A stretch of 64,000 nucleotides of DNA from Rachycentron canadum (Eukaryota; Chordata; Actinopteri; Carangiformes; Rachycentridae): NCBI GenBank assembly GCA_038496675.1, contig CM076648.1, positions 15,593,219 through 15,657,218 on the forward strand, in the 5' to 3' direction. The notes under the pieces are model-generated. The model was not told the DNA's origin and searched no databases. It saw nothing but the letters and a program-made list of their open reading frames with translations. The number at the start of each line of letters is the position of its first letter. Positions within the stretch are counted from its first letter, which is position 1. Positions 40,001 through 50,513 of the stretch are shown here, in pieces. The translations under genes and the position numbers were made by a program.

Positions 40001-43000
40001 AACTAAAAAAAGGTCCAAAAACTACAAACATACATACATACTTGCACAAAGACTGAATTCTCATTCCACAATAAAATCTGTGTTGACTCCCAAACCTAGA
40101 GTTGACAACATTTTGCTTCATTTCCTCAAATCAATTTGACAGTAACTCTGTTTCTGGAGATCTGGAAGCGGCGTCAGGCGCGGCTGGAGTACGAGTGGGA
40201 CTTGGTGGATTTTGAAGAGGAGCAACAACAGCTTCAAATCCGACCAGAATTCGAGATCAGATGCACCAACAGGAGACTCAACAAGATCACTCAGGTGCTT
40301 TAGGTTCCTATTTCAACCATGACAATAAACAAGACAAACATGGAATTAAGAAGATGATCCTAAAACAATAAAATCTAAATAAAAGTAATTTATGTTTCAG
40401 GAAATGGAGCCCTATCTCCCCATCACTAGCAAATGTGCCCGCTTCTGCCTTTCTTCAGCCACTGTTTTATTCTGGGTAACTGAATGTTCACCTTACTTGT
40501 GTGTGTGCGTGCATGTGTACCAGTTACACTATACCTAATTTCCATGACTTGACACATACTGTCAACAAGCTTAACATGTGTATGTGCTCTCTACAGATTT
40601 CTCTGATAGTGGCCTGTATCATTGGGGTCATAGCATACAGGCTGGCTGTGTATGCTGCCTTTGCAAGTATAATTAAAGACCCCATGAGAAAGATCCAGGT
40701 GGTGGGCAGGTTCATCACCCCACAGTTAGCAACTTCTGTTACTGCGTCCTGCATCAACTTTGTCATCATCATGATCCTCAACTTCTTTTATGAGAGGGTA
40801 GCCATTTGGATCACTGATATGGGTAAGGAGGTTTCATCTGACAAGAAAACAATGACTGAGTTTAACACCAATGAGTGTACAATAGAGTCAGGTTCATCCT
40901 TTTGTCTCTTCATACTCTCCAATGTTGCTTTTAACACACAATCATCTCGAATGTTTGCCTTGCAGAAATCCCAAAGACCCACCTTGAGTATGAGAACAGG
41001 TTAACCATGAAGATGTTTCTGTTCCAGTTTGTCAACTACTACTCCTCGTGTTTCTATGTGGCCTTCTTCAAAGGCAAATTTGTGGGTTATCCTGGTGACT
41101 ACTCATACATGTTTGGCATGCGGACCAAACTGAGGAATGAGGAGGTGATTTTTTTTTTTTCTGGCCCTATAAGTGCAAGATTTCCACATTGTTCAGCAAG
41201 TGAAGTCTCAGTCTCATAATCTAAGGCAAATCAGCAGGAAGTCAAATTAAAGGGCGTTATACAAAAACTAAAAGCTTGTTGCTATCCTAGTGTGACCCGG
41301 GAGGCTGTTTGATCGAGCTGACCACACAGCTGGTGATTGTCATGGCTGGGAAACAATTGTGGGGAAACATTCAGGAAGCTCTGCTGCCGTGAGTCCATCA
41401 GATCTTTGTCCTCTCACATGCACGCTCTGTGCAGACCACATTTTGTATTATTTTTATCTTGAATTTACTGATTCAGCCTGTTGCAACAGAGAACAGTAAG
41501 GATACATTTTGTAGTTGCTGTGCTGATTATTTCATCACCACTCACTGAAAATCTAATGTTGAATTTGTACTAAGTCCAAAGTCTGGTTTTACCTTAATTT
41601 AATTATTCCCATATTGACATATGGTTCTTCTTCATGGGCTTATTAATAGGTTGATTCGTAACTGGTGGAGTAGTAGAAAGGGGCGGCACAATCCAGAAAA
41701 CCATTACAGTCGCTGGGAGCAGGACCATGTCCTGCAGAACTTCAGTCAACTAGGCCTATTCTATGAATACCTGGAGATGGGTGAGATACACATCTGCTTT
41801 GGCAGTATTTAAACTTACAGTTCACATATTTTTACATTTATTGGGATGTCCACTGATCACAGCCAGATGTCAGATGTCTCATTTCCCCTTTCTGTCTTTT
41901 CTTTTTCATCACTCTCACTCTCTAATTGATCTTCCTGTCTGTTATTTCAGTGATCCAGTTTGGCTTCATCACTCTGTTTGTAGCCTCCTTCCCCTTGGCT
42001 CCCCTCCTGGCTCTGTTCAACAACATCCTAGAGATCAGGGTGGATGCCTGGAAGTTCACCACCCAATTCAGACGACCAGTGGCATCCAAGGCCCGAAACA
42101 TTGGAGCGTGGCAAGGGATCCTCAACGCAGTGGCCATTTTATCCGTTGTTACCAATGTGAGTTTTGTTTGTCAGTAAATGTAAAATACTGTAGACGTTGA
42201 GTTCAGTTTGCTGTCTGAATTGAAATACTTCTTTTTTGACTGCCAAATGTCAAATTCAACATGATACTAAGAATAAAACTGTTCTGAAGTTTTACTTTAC
42301 AGTCAGACATTGCATTGACTGTCTTTTGTGTTCATTACATTCATGCCAGGCTTTTATCATGGCGTTCACCTCGGACATGATTCCCCGTATGGTCTACCTG
42401 TATGCCAACAGTGAAAATGCCAGCATGGAGGGCTACGTCAACAACAGCCTGTCAATATACAACATCTCACAAATACCTAAACACAACATGCCTGAGGAAC
42501 GCAACGACTGGCTTGATAACTTGACCGACACCTGCAGGTATCAGGGGAAGAGCTCGTCATGTATCATTGCAGGTTATAGTGAGAGCAAAACAAAGAAAAC
42601 AAGTAAAACTTCACATTGGAGAAGCTGAAACCAAAGAAAAATTTAAATTCCGTTTGAAAATTGATCATCAAAATGTAATGGCAATTGATTCTTTGTTAGT
42701 TGGCTCACTGATTGACAACATTTTCATTCTAGTATTTTGTATGTCACTATCTGAGTGAATACATTCTTTAAATTCACTCTTCTTGTTGTTTTGTACAGAT
42801 ACCGTGACTACCGTTACCCTCCTGGCCACGAGAGGGAGTACACTCACACCATGCAGTTCTGGCACATCCTGGCAGCAAAAATGGCGTTTATTATTATCAT
42901 GGAAGTAAGACAGCTTCTGTTTACGTTACAGTGTAAGATCAAATGCTCCAAACTATTTAAAAAATTGACTCAACTCTATATCATGTGATTATCCTCCCAC

Positions 43001-43244
43001 CCCCCCCCCCACCCTGCAGCATGTGGTGTTTGTGGTAAAGTTCTTCGTGGCATGGATGATCCCAGACGTCCCGTCAGATGTGAAGGCACGGATTAAGCGG
43101 GAACGCTACCTGATTCAAGAGTATATGCATAACTACGAGGTGGAGAAGCTCAAACTCCAACTGAGCGCCAGTTTCATCACAGAGCCACAGTCAGAGATGT
43201 CCTTGATGACAGACAGACATGAAGTGTTGTCTGAGTGCCTGTAA
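25009..43244 (+). CDS. ano5: Anoctamin-5 (TMEM16E), complete, 21 coding exons
   Basis: Exons: 25009-25084, 29821-29865, 34123-34187, 35941-36048, 37009-37077, 37250-37534, 37705-37824, 38370-38485, 38596-38730, 39224-39329, 39664-39724, 40143-40294, 40401-40475, 40597-40822, 40966-41144, 41291-41388, 41650-41780, 41951-42156, 42350-42537, 42799-42904, 43020-43244 (TAA). They sum to 2772 nt, or 923 aa (human about 913), with phases agreeing at every junction. ANO5 is a ten-helix endoplasmic-reticulum/plasma-membrane protein of the TMEM16 scramblase/channel family, needed in muscle membrane repair and mutated in limb-girdle muscular dystrophy. Visible hallmarks are FFRDGVRRVDFVLSYVDD (residues 74-91), the Cys-rich first extracellular loop (about 344-372) and KMFLFQFVNYYSSCFYVAFFKGKFVGYPG. 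Acidic calcium-site residues are Glu635, Glu678, Glu681, Glu710 and Asp714. The ERRKEFE and ECDPGGC contexts and the VDFEEEQQQLQ segment fit ANO5 better than ANO6. Teleost ano5a versus ano5b is not resolved. Confidence 0.95.
27715..27915 (+). repeat. Second copy of the GATGAACTGAT-unit repeat
   Basis: Shares CAGCAACATCCGTGGCTGG, AGATGAACTGATCAGATTTT and a CTGTGACCTC block with the element at 22160, in the same orientation. It ends near CACTTCTGGCCA. Confidence 0.55.
29486..29506 (+). other. G-quadruplex motif overlapping GC boxes
   Basis: Four G runs (4, 5, 5 and 3 G) are separated by loops of 1-2 nt. The sequence also contains GGGGCGGG, a GC-box core. It lies about 315 bp before candidate exon 2 of ano5. 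Confidence 0.5.
29821..29865 (+). CDS. ano5: ano5 coding exon 2 (candidate 45-nt microexon)
   Basis: A 45-nt open stretch lies between a TTTAAAG acceptor and a GTACGG donor, phase 1 on both sides. It encodes about 15 residues (DGPAVLTAFRINLHS). Because 45 is divisible by 3, the frame is kept whether it is included or skipped. As I recall it, human ANO5 also has very short 5' coding exons here. This is the least certain exon of the model. Confidence 0.42.
29866..34122. other. ano5: ano5 intron 2
   Basis: A 4.3-kb intron. Contents are a fragment of the AAGTACT-rich repeat (about 30465-30570), A-runs (32022-32054), and a 420-bp element with perfect 12-bp terminal inverted repeats at 33332. The open frame at 32811-33299 has no recognisable domain and a low-complexity 3' half. 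Confidence 0.55.
33332..33751. mobile_element. MITE-like element with 12-bp terminal inverted repeats
   Basis: Left end TAAAGGGATAGT (33332-33343) is the exact reverse complement of right end ACTATCCCTTTA (33740-33751). The element is 420 bp, non-coding and AT-rich, inside ano5 intron 2. Fish genomes carry many non-autonomous elements ending in similar AAAGGGATAGT sequences. The target-site duplication is not clear. Confidence 0.65.
34123..34187 (+). CDS. ano5: ano5 coding exon 3 (predicted)
   Basis: The acceptor is a strong TTTCTTTTTCAG and the donor is GTAGGT. The 65-nt exon reads DENSGNGVSSLSERGALPGNTE when entered in phase 1. It ends in phase 0, exactly what the certain exon at 35941 needs. 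Without it, exon 1 could not join in frame. Confidence 0.65.
34188..35940. other. ano5: ano5 intron 3
   Basis: A 1.75-kb intron. Its first part (34205-34345) looks like a fragment of another fish repeat ending TTAAACTATTCCTTTAA. The rest shows nothing I can name. Confidence 0.55.
37104..37117 (-). promoter_or_regulatory. Possible CTCF core (one mismatch)
   Basis: On the minus strand this reads CCACTAGATGGTGC, one mismatch from CCASYAGRKGGCRS. It lies in ano5 intron 5. Confidence 0.25.
38738..38751 (+). promoter_or_regulatory. Perfect CTCF core consensus match in ano5 intron 9
   Basis: CCAGCAGAGGGCAC agrees with CCASYAGRKGGCRS at all 14 positions. It begins 7 nt inside the intron, directly after the exon 9 donor. 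Binding is inferred from motif only. Confidence 0.4.
38765..39150 (+). repeat. Interspersed repeat with GCCAAAAGTATGTAGACA end
   Basis: Starts GCCAAAAGTATGTAGACATA and continues TATAACAGCCTCCAC, GGCTGCAGAGATCTACTCCC, GAGGTTGAGGTCTGGACTCT and CCACACCAAACTAGGGAACC. These blocks, in this order, belong to a very common fish DNA-transposon-derived repeat. The copy is truncated on the right and fills most of ano5 intron 9. Confidence 0.68.
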
Positions 43245-45370
43245 CCCCTGCGTCACTACAACTAAACACACCAAAAATGGACATTTCTGGGAGTTTAATA
43301 CCCTGTTGTGAACATCTATATGCAAGGGCTTTTGTCTTGGGGATAACAAGGCTATTATTAAATTGACTATAACATCAAAATACACTTCTTTATCTGCATT
43401 GAGGCATCAGATAAAGAAAAAAAATCCAATGCAACATTTCACTTTGCTTACATACTTTAGAGTAGGTTCTCGAGTGGATAAAACTTTTCTGTGCCATAAA
43501 AATTGTTGGAAGGTGTAGGGATGGAAAATAACAACAAAGAGCAAAAAGTCTGACTGCAGTTTTTAACATTCCCCATGTAACACACTCAACCCCCATTTGT
43601 TTCCATTTGTCATGACAGAAGTACCATTTGTGGTGTTAAACATTAAATTAAATTAGGTCCAATGTAGTCAAGCTTCTAAGGGGTTGGATATGAAATTATT
43701 ATTTCAATTGCCTGCATGTCATTCTTCTGCAGAGAATACAAGTTGAAGGACTGAACTTTAGAGTTTAGAGGATGTGTCTGTTGTGAAATTGTTCAAATGA
43801 TTATTGGGGTTAGAAGTGCATATCATTCACCTATTAATGTAAAAAACGCTTAAACACTCAAACTACCAAATGTTTAAATACATTAGCTATGAAACACATT
43901 TATATTGAAGAAAAATAATAGCTTATTTATTAGTTTGTTTTTTAACTGTTTTTAAAATTGGTAGCTATATAATGGTTAGGCCCATCAAGCTATAGCTGGG
44001 CTATTAGATTCTCAGTTTTGTTATTTGGATGTGCTGTATTGAAATCCTCTAACAAAACTGTGCATTTGAAAACCAAGTACCTCCATTATACTGCAGCATG
44101 GGGGGGTGGTGGTGGTGGTATTGTGGTGAGACAGAAGCTGCAGGCTCATCATGTTTCATCTTCCAAATGTATTTCCAACTTGCACCGGGACCAATTATAA
44201 GGCTTCTACCAAAAGAAGAGATTACATGAAGGAAATGTTGGAAGACCTCCGAGAAGATCTTCTGTTTTAATACAATCAGTTTGTGTGGATGAGTTCAGGT
44301 TGATTGTGCATTGGCTTTACTCCTCCTTGTGTTACACAGGGATAATAAATGGCCTATATTTCTGTTCTCAGATATTCCTATCTCCCTATGCTGTAGGCAC
44401 AAACAACTGTAACCTTGATTTTAGAGATGTGCAGAAAAGAGAAGTTCTTGTAGCCTGTAACATGTGAGTAAGGATTTCAGTGAAAAAATAAATACTTAAT
44501 GACTTTTAGTACCTATCTCTAGCTGGATACTAAGTGTTGCTGTGGATATAAAGAATGTGTTATCTATTTAAATGGGTTGTAGAGCCATTAATTTATTGAT
44601 CTGTTTATGTTCTGTAGCCTGAAGCAATTGTTTTTAGTTTAGAGTTACTTCATAATCCATAATGATTTTTTTTTTTTTTTTAATCAGTTTACTTGGAACA
44701 CTTTACTTCTTATTTTTTGCTATTCGCCACCTCATTATGACCACTGAGCAATGTTAGTTCAGAAAGTTTTTCAAGTACATTTTATGTTATAAATGATTAC
44801 TTTATCAAAGGTATGAGACAAGTAACAATCGCCTACATGTTTTTTGGTAAACAGACCTGATTATATTTCTTTATTATAGATTAGTGATTTATCACTAATA
44901 ATCTTTTTATCTGCTTAAGCTTAACATGCATGTGGAATTTTCTGTGTTCGTATTCAGACTTCTTAGTGATTTACACTGTAACTGATGCAGTTGTGATTCT
45001 AGCAGCAAATAATATAGGACAGTCAAAACATAAGCCTGTCTTACTTAAGTCTCAGGATTAAACATCCTCCAGTATTTGCGGAGCATCACTTGCTGACACA
45101 GTATGCAGATGTATGTAAGGGTGTATGCATGATACTGCAAGATGCATAATGTATTTCCCAGCAAACAAATGCCTTAAACGTCCATGTTTACTTGTTTTCA
45201 TATGATTTTGGAATGACAGAGTTTCCTCTCTGAATTCAAAACTTATTTCAAGTTTCTGCAAAGTACTTGTTTTGTCTTGTTCAGCGTGCAGGAATTGTAA
45301 TATTGTTACATTCTAATCTCATTGTAGCCCATTGTACAGAAATGTAGAGAATAATATTCACAATAAATGA
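43245..45370 (+). other. ano5: ano5 3' UTR and downstream
   Basis: AT-rich sequence after the ano5 stop with several AATAAA-type hexamers, including one near 45362. The end of the transcript cannot be fixed. A GGT-rich patch at 44101-44128 and a T run at 44667-44682 are the only simple-sequence features. Confidence 0.4.
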
Positions 45371-46011
45371 AGAAACAACTAGTTTTAGTTTGAGTTTTTG
45401 TGTGTGTGGTCTATACAAGAGCACAAAACTAAATAAAAGTCAGATATCAAACAGTTAAAGGCTTATACTTCACATGGACCAAGACCAGCTGTGTGAGAGT
45501 AACTAATGTGAGTTATTTCCATAAAGAAGTTCAATAAACCACTAATGAAGCATAATATAATATATGCAAACATTTTTGTTTCTGGGGGAGACAAGACTTT
45601 TGTAAGTAGCATGTAGGATCACAACTGGCTTGCGATCTAGTTGTGATGCTTTAAATTTCTTCTGTTACACATCATTTTAAACTCAGATTCCATGTAAGCC
45701 CAGAGAAACTTTGCTGCTTCAGCGAATTGATGTGAAAATGCTATAAAGCCAACGCTGTACACACATTGTTATGCACAGGTCAAACATCACAGTGAGGTGA
45801 CAACAAACAAAACACATCTTTAAGTTGAAGAAAACTTCAAATCAAAAGAAAAACTATTAAAAAAAAAACAAAACTATATATAGTTGCAAATAAGAAAACA
45901 GAATAGTACCAATCATCTCACAATAGTCATGCATAAAAGGAAAAGGAAACCCCCCATAAAATTAAGTTTGAGGCTTGCACCCGTTTGAAAAAGCGGCAGT
46001 GTTATGAATGG

Positions 46012-46025
46012 CCACCAGGTGGCGG
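46012..46025 (+). promoter_or_regulatory. Perfect CTCF core consensus match upstream of slc17a6
   Basis: CCACCAGGTGGCGG matches CCASYAGRKGGCRS at every position. It sits between ano5 and slc17a6, about 1.36 kb before the slc17a6 ATG. It also contains the E-box CAGGTG, so a bHLH or zinc-finger repressor site is an alternative. Confidence 0.45.
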
Positions 46026-46966
46026 CCAATACCCACAAATGACGAGAAAACCACAGACGCTTCGCTCGCACCTCTTTTATCCTTAAATCACACCTCTACG
46101 AGCCATCTCAAAATGTATGAGGATTATTTATCATTACAGTTAGAATGTTTGTTATTATCGTGAATTAATTGTTATTGTTATTAGCAGTAGGGGCAGTGGT
46201 GGTAGCCGTGGGTTATTATTAGGCCTTCATGCATTAGTGTTTTTATTATTTGGCTTAACTTGATCTGCAGAGGGCGGGAACCAGATGAGTTTATACCATC
46301 AACATATTCAACATAAACGCCTCCAAAACCGTGCTCATTCTTCTGTAGGAGGACGTGGTCGTCAGGGCGATGGAAATCAGGGAGACGCTTAAATTATTGA
46401 TGGATCTCTAGGTTGGGGAGAGGCGGCTGTTGGGGGGAATCCACTCCCGCTCATTTGGTTTCCATAGCACCGCCCTCAGGAGAGCTGCAGCTTTCATGTA
46501 AGGGGTTACCATGGTTGTTGGGTTTTTTTTCCTTTTTATTAAATGTTTTTTTTTTTGCCTCATAAAAACGCAAAAATAAAACCAAACAGAGGAAATAGAG
46601 TGTATTATTATTTAGCTTCTGAAAAAAAAAGCGACGGATTGAACTACAACACATCTCTCTCTTTCTCTCTCTCTCCACCACAACCCGAAAAATATTGTAT
46701 GAAATTACTAATAGAAACAGGCTCATGTGTGTAACATCTGCATGTTATATTTTGATTCTGGCCTTCGTTTGTGCTGAGCAGCTGGCCAGATGTTGAACGC
46801 GGAGCTGCTGTCGCTGACCTCGGTGCTGAACACGACGTCAGATGAACCTGCGCTCACCACAGGAGACACGATACAGCCTCACTCCCTCTGATTTATTGAA
46901 GCTACTTCAAACACCCACTTCTGCTTTCTAAACTCCGAGATTTTTTTTTGTAATCTGTCCATTCAG

Positions 46967-46968
<2 letters not shown>

Positions 46969-47001
<33 letters not shown>
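46969..47001. repeat. (CT)n microsatellite in slc17a6 5' region
   Basis: Uninterrupted CT run about 375 bp before the slc17a6 ATG, probably within or near the 5' UTR. Confidence 0.92.
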
Positions 47002-47007
<6 letters not shown>

Positions 47008-47374
47008 GTCTCGGACACTGATCCATATCGGTCGACGACGCTGACACTCAGTTTCACTCCTTTTCGTTTTCGTCGTGATGGCACTTGGCGCAGCTACTGT
47101 ACTCCAGGCAGGGGACGAGTTGGTGGTGGATGGAGGCGCACAGCTCGTTTGATTCCCCTTGTACAGGCTACAACCAAGGTGTTTTTGCTTCAGCGCTTTC
47201 AGTGTGAAAATTAGTCTCGTTTGTTGGATCGTCGCCTCTCTGGGCTCAGATTTGTTATAACTTCGTTTGTTGTTTTCCTTGTAGCCGCTGCAGTCGGCCA
47301 TCCCGCGCCGTATAACATGACGATTAAGCAGTAAAATAATATTGAGAAAATAGGCCTACACACAGAAACTGGAT

Positions 47375-47687
47375 ATGGAGTCAGTGAAGACGAAAGCTAC
47401 GGCGGGGGTGAAGGAATTTGCGGGGAAGACCCTGGGTCAAATGTACAGGTAAGGACAGGCTTTATCTATCCATCTATCTATATATAGATAGATAGATGTA
47501 TATGTGTGTGTGTGTGTGTGTGCGTGTGATTTACCTGATCCTAAAATTGGATTTGCAATGGTGGATTTGAACTAGATACGAGTCACGGTGATGTGTGGGT
47601 GTGCAGGCCATGAAAAAAAAACTGATTTACAACTTATACGGATCTCTGGTCACGCCTCTAGAAGCGAGAAGAAAATTATGCAATCAA

Positions 47688-47737
<50 letters not shown>

Positions 47738-50481
47738 TGATGGCTGAGGTTTGGATGAAAACGCGCGCGCGGTCAGTCCGTCCTGATGCGGGGCCCTGGC
47801 GTGAATCTCATTAACAGAGCAGGATTACGCACAAAATTTTGGGGGGTTCATTCATAATTTATGATGCTCTTCATATCATCTTTAAAGGCCAGTGACGCAC
47901 GCGTGATAACAAACCTACACAGTCTGTGTCCCATATTAATTTAAAACCACCGTTTTATTCTTTTCTTTCTTTTGATTTCAATTGATTTGTATGACTTTTC
48001 TTTAATGTCGACATCCTGCTCGTTTCTGCAGCTGCAGCTGAATGAATAACGGGTTAGACTCCCGGCTATATTTAGATTATTCCCTGGTGAATTTATCGGC
48101 CATATTTTTCATTTGGGAGCATTTCCTGTGTTTAATCTCTCGAAATCTACAGGAGACATCAAGTAAAACTAATTCAGATTTATTGGGGTGAATTTTGGTT
48201 TTCATAAAAAAGTATTTTCCTTTCTGAGTAGTGAGGCCTTTCATCTCACTGCCAGTTCTGCATCTACCTGCTTTTTATTCGATTGTTTTTCTGCCCTTTT
48301 AAAATCAGATTCTTAAATTTCTCATTCGCTTGCAGACACAAGAATTTAAACACTTTTTGTCATTAACTTTCCTGGTGGGTGAAAAAGGAAAAGGACTTTG
48401 AGGGATGCCCACAGCCGTGTGTCTGGAGGCTGGAGCTGCTGCTTGGTCTCGTGAATGCTGATTAGTGTGAACAGGAGCTGCTGCTGCAATGCGGTACAGT
48501 CAGGGACACGCTCGCCTCTGCTCAGATCCACAGCCGACCTTTGCTTCATTGTTGTTTTCTTCAGCGCAAATAAATGAACTTACGTGCTTTTATTCATCGC
48601 TCGTGTCTCTTTGAATCATCTGACTTGAAGCATATGAGGCTTCTTAGTGTGACAGACAGAAAACGCAGTGTAGAGGCCTCTACCCTCACAGCTCCGGGAT
48701 ATCACTGTGGTGATTGTGCAAGAAGTGTTTCCTGCACTTTGACTAGAGCCACAACAAACCACTCGAGATCCAAGTATCAAGTCCATAAAAAAAGTATTCA
48801 TACAAAGTGGAAATAACAACGGGCCTCCTTACTAATATTTTCCATTAGGAGAGGACTTGTGTGTTAATTTTTTTTTTTTTTTTTTTTCGAGCATCTTCAT
48901 CTCATGTGATGTGTTTTTACTTGGGGTCTGAGGAGTCAGTGTTGTCCTGACCTGGCTGTTGCAGGGTGATAGAGAGGAAACAGAAAAGCGGTGAGGTGAT
49001 CGAGCTGACGGAGGATGGGCGGCCCCGGGAGGCCGCGGAGAAGAAACCCCCGCTGTGCGACTGCAAGTGCTTCGGTCTGCCCCGTCGCTACATCATCGCC
49101 ATCATGAGCGGCCTGGGCTTCTGCATCTCCTTCGGTATCCGGTGTAACCTGGGCGTGGCCATAGTGGGCATGGTCAACAACAGCACCATGCACCAGAACG
49201 GCAAGATCATCATCAAAGAGGTGTGGCACCGGCAGCAAGTGTCCCCGACGTAAAAACAACGCAGAGCCAAGACACCTCATTACACCTTATTTCATCCAGA
49301 GACTGGGGGAGAGGGGGCCACCGACCTCCCCTCACTCAAAACTGAATCTGTTCAGGCCTACTGCCAGGTTAGGCCAGAAAATTAGCCTGTTTCCAGATTT
49401 TTCGACAACGACCAACAATCATGGCTGATGTGCCTTTTCAAAATTGAAGCGAATATTTCAAAGATTTGATTTCTTATTAAACAGGCCTGCGCATTTTAAA
49501 ACAGGCCCAAACAGTGAAATGCGCCAAATTACTGCGTTTTATCATATCATGTATAGGCTAGCCTTTATAATAGGCCTATATTCTTCGGGTATAGGCCTAT
49601 CGTGTCATTGGGCTATAAAAAGATTTCAACTCAAATGCATCGCTGTATCTTGAGTTTAAAGCCAAAACCATGTAACTAGAATAACAGTTATTCTAAAACT
49701 GAGAGCACAGCCTCACAAAAAGGGCACATGTGGACAAGGTTAAAGGCACATCTTTAAAGGTTGTCTGTGGATTCATAACAGAATATACATACAGGCTACT
49801 TCTGTAAAATCGATGCATACAGACAGCCTGTTTTACTAAAAAATAAACGCCTACATCCAACATGAAGAGCTATTCACATTTCACACAGCTTCTCGGTGGT
49901 TCTTCATTGACAGGGCAGAAGAGATTAATCATTGTGATCAGATCAGTGTCATCTCATCGAAACAAACCCTGCAGGCCTTTAATAACCAGGCCTGATTCCA
50001 GACCAGTCCCATCGGACTATAACGTTGTTGTTTTTTTTCGTTTACCTCTCGACTGGCGGCCACAAGAAAATCATGGTCATATCCTCAACGCCTGTGTTAG
50101 TTTTTTTTTTACAGGCGTTGTTTTCCCTGTTATCTAACAGAAAGCCAAGTTCAACTGGGATCCTGAGACGGTGGGAATGATTCACGGATCTTTTTTCTGG
50201 GGCTACATCGTGACACAAATCCCGGGGGGATACATATCCTCCAGACTGGCAGCAAACAGGTAGGCGGCACCACCGTGAATGACCATAAATAATAAACGCA
50301 TCACAGCCCCGTCGGTTCTGCCGGATGAAGCACCGTGACCGTTTAGGGTTTTAGGCCCATTAAACTAAATTACTCAAGAATCTCCACACATTATATCCTT
50401 TCTCTCTTTCTTTCTTATTTTTAATAAACTAGATAGGAAGCGAAAACGAACACATGGGGACTGGAATATATTCCGTTAGTA

Positions 50482-50513
<32 letters not shown>

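Larger units (their letters stand above)
45371..47374. other. Intergenic region and slc17a6 5' UTR
   Basis: About 2 kb before the slc17a6 start. Up to about 46000 it is AT-rich; then it holds a CTCF-type motif (46012) and GC-richer promoter-like DNA from about 46260. A CT microsatellite sits at 46969-47001. In-frame stop TAG 47351-47353 precedes the ATG by 24 nt. Confidence 0.5.

Noticed and set aside
40501..41004. 167-codon open frame with extra residues on both sides of ano5 exon 14
   Set aside because: Only 40597-40822 matches anoctamin; the rest is intron read-through beyond consensus splice sites.
44866..44890. Short inverted repeat ATTAGTGAT-tt-ATCACTAAT
   Set aside because: Nine-base-pair arms in AT-rich DNA are expected by chance at this scale.
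48936..49280. 114-codon open frame antisense to slc17a6 exon 2
   Set aside because: It is a shadow of the GC-rich, strongly conserved sense exon; the reading has no domain and no splice support.
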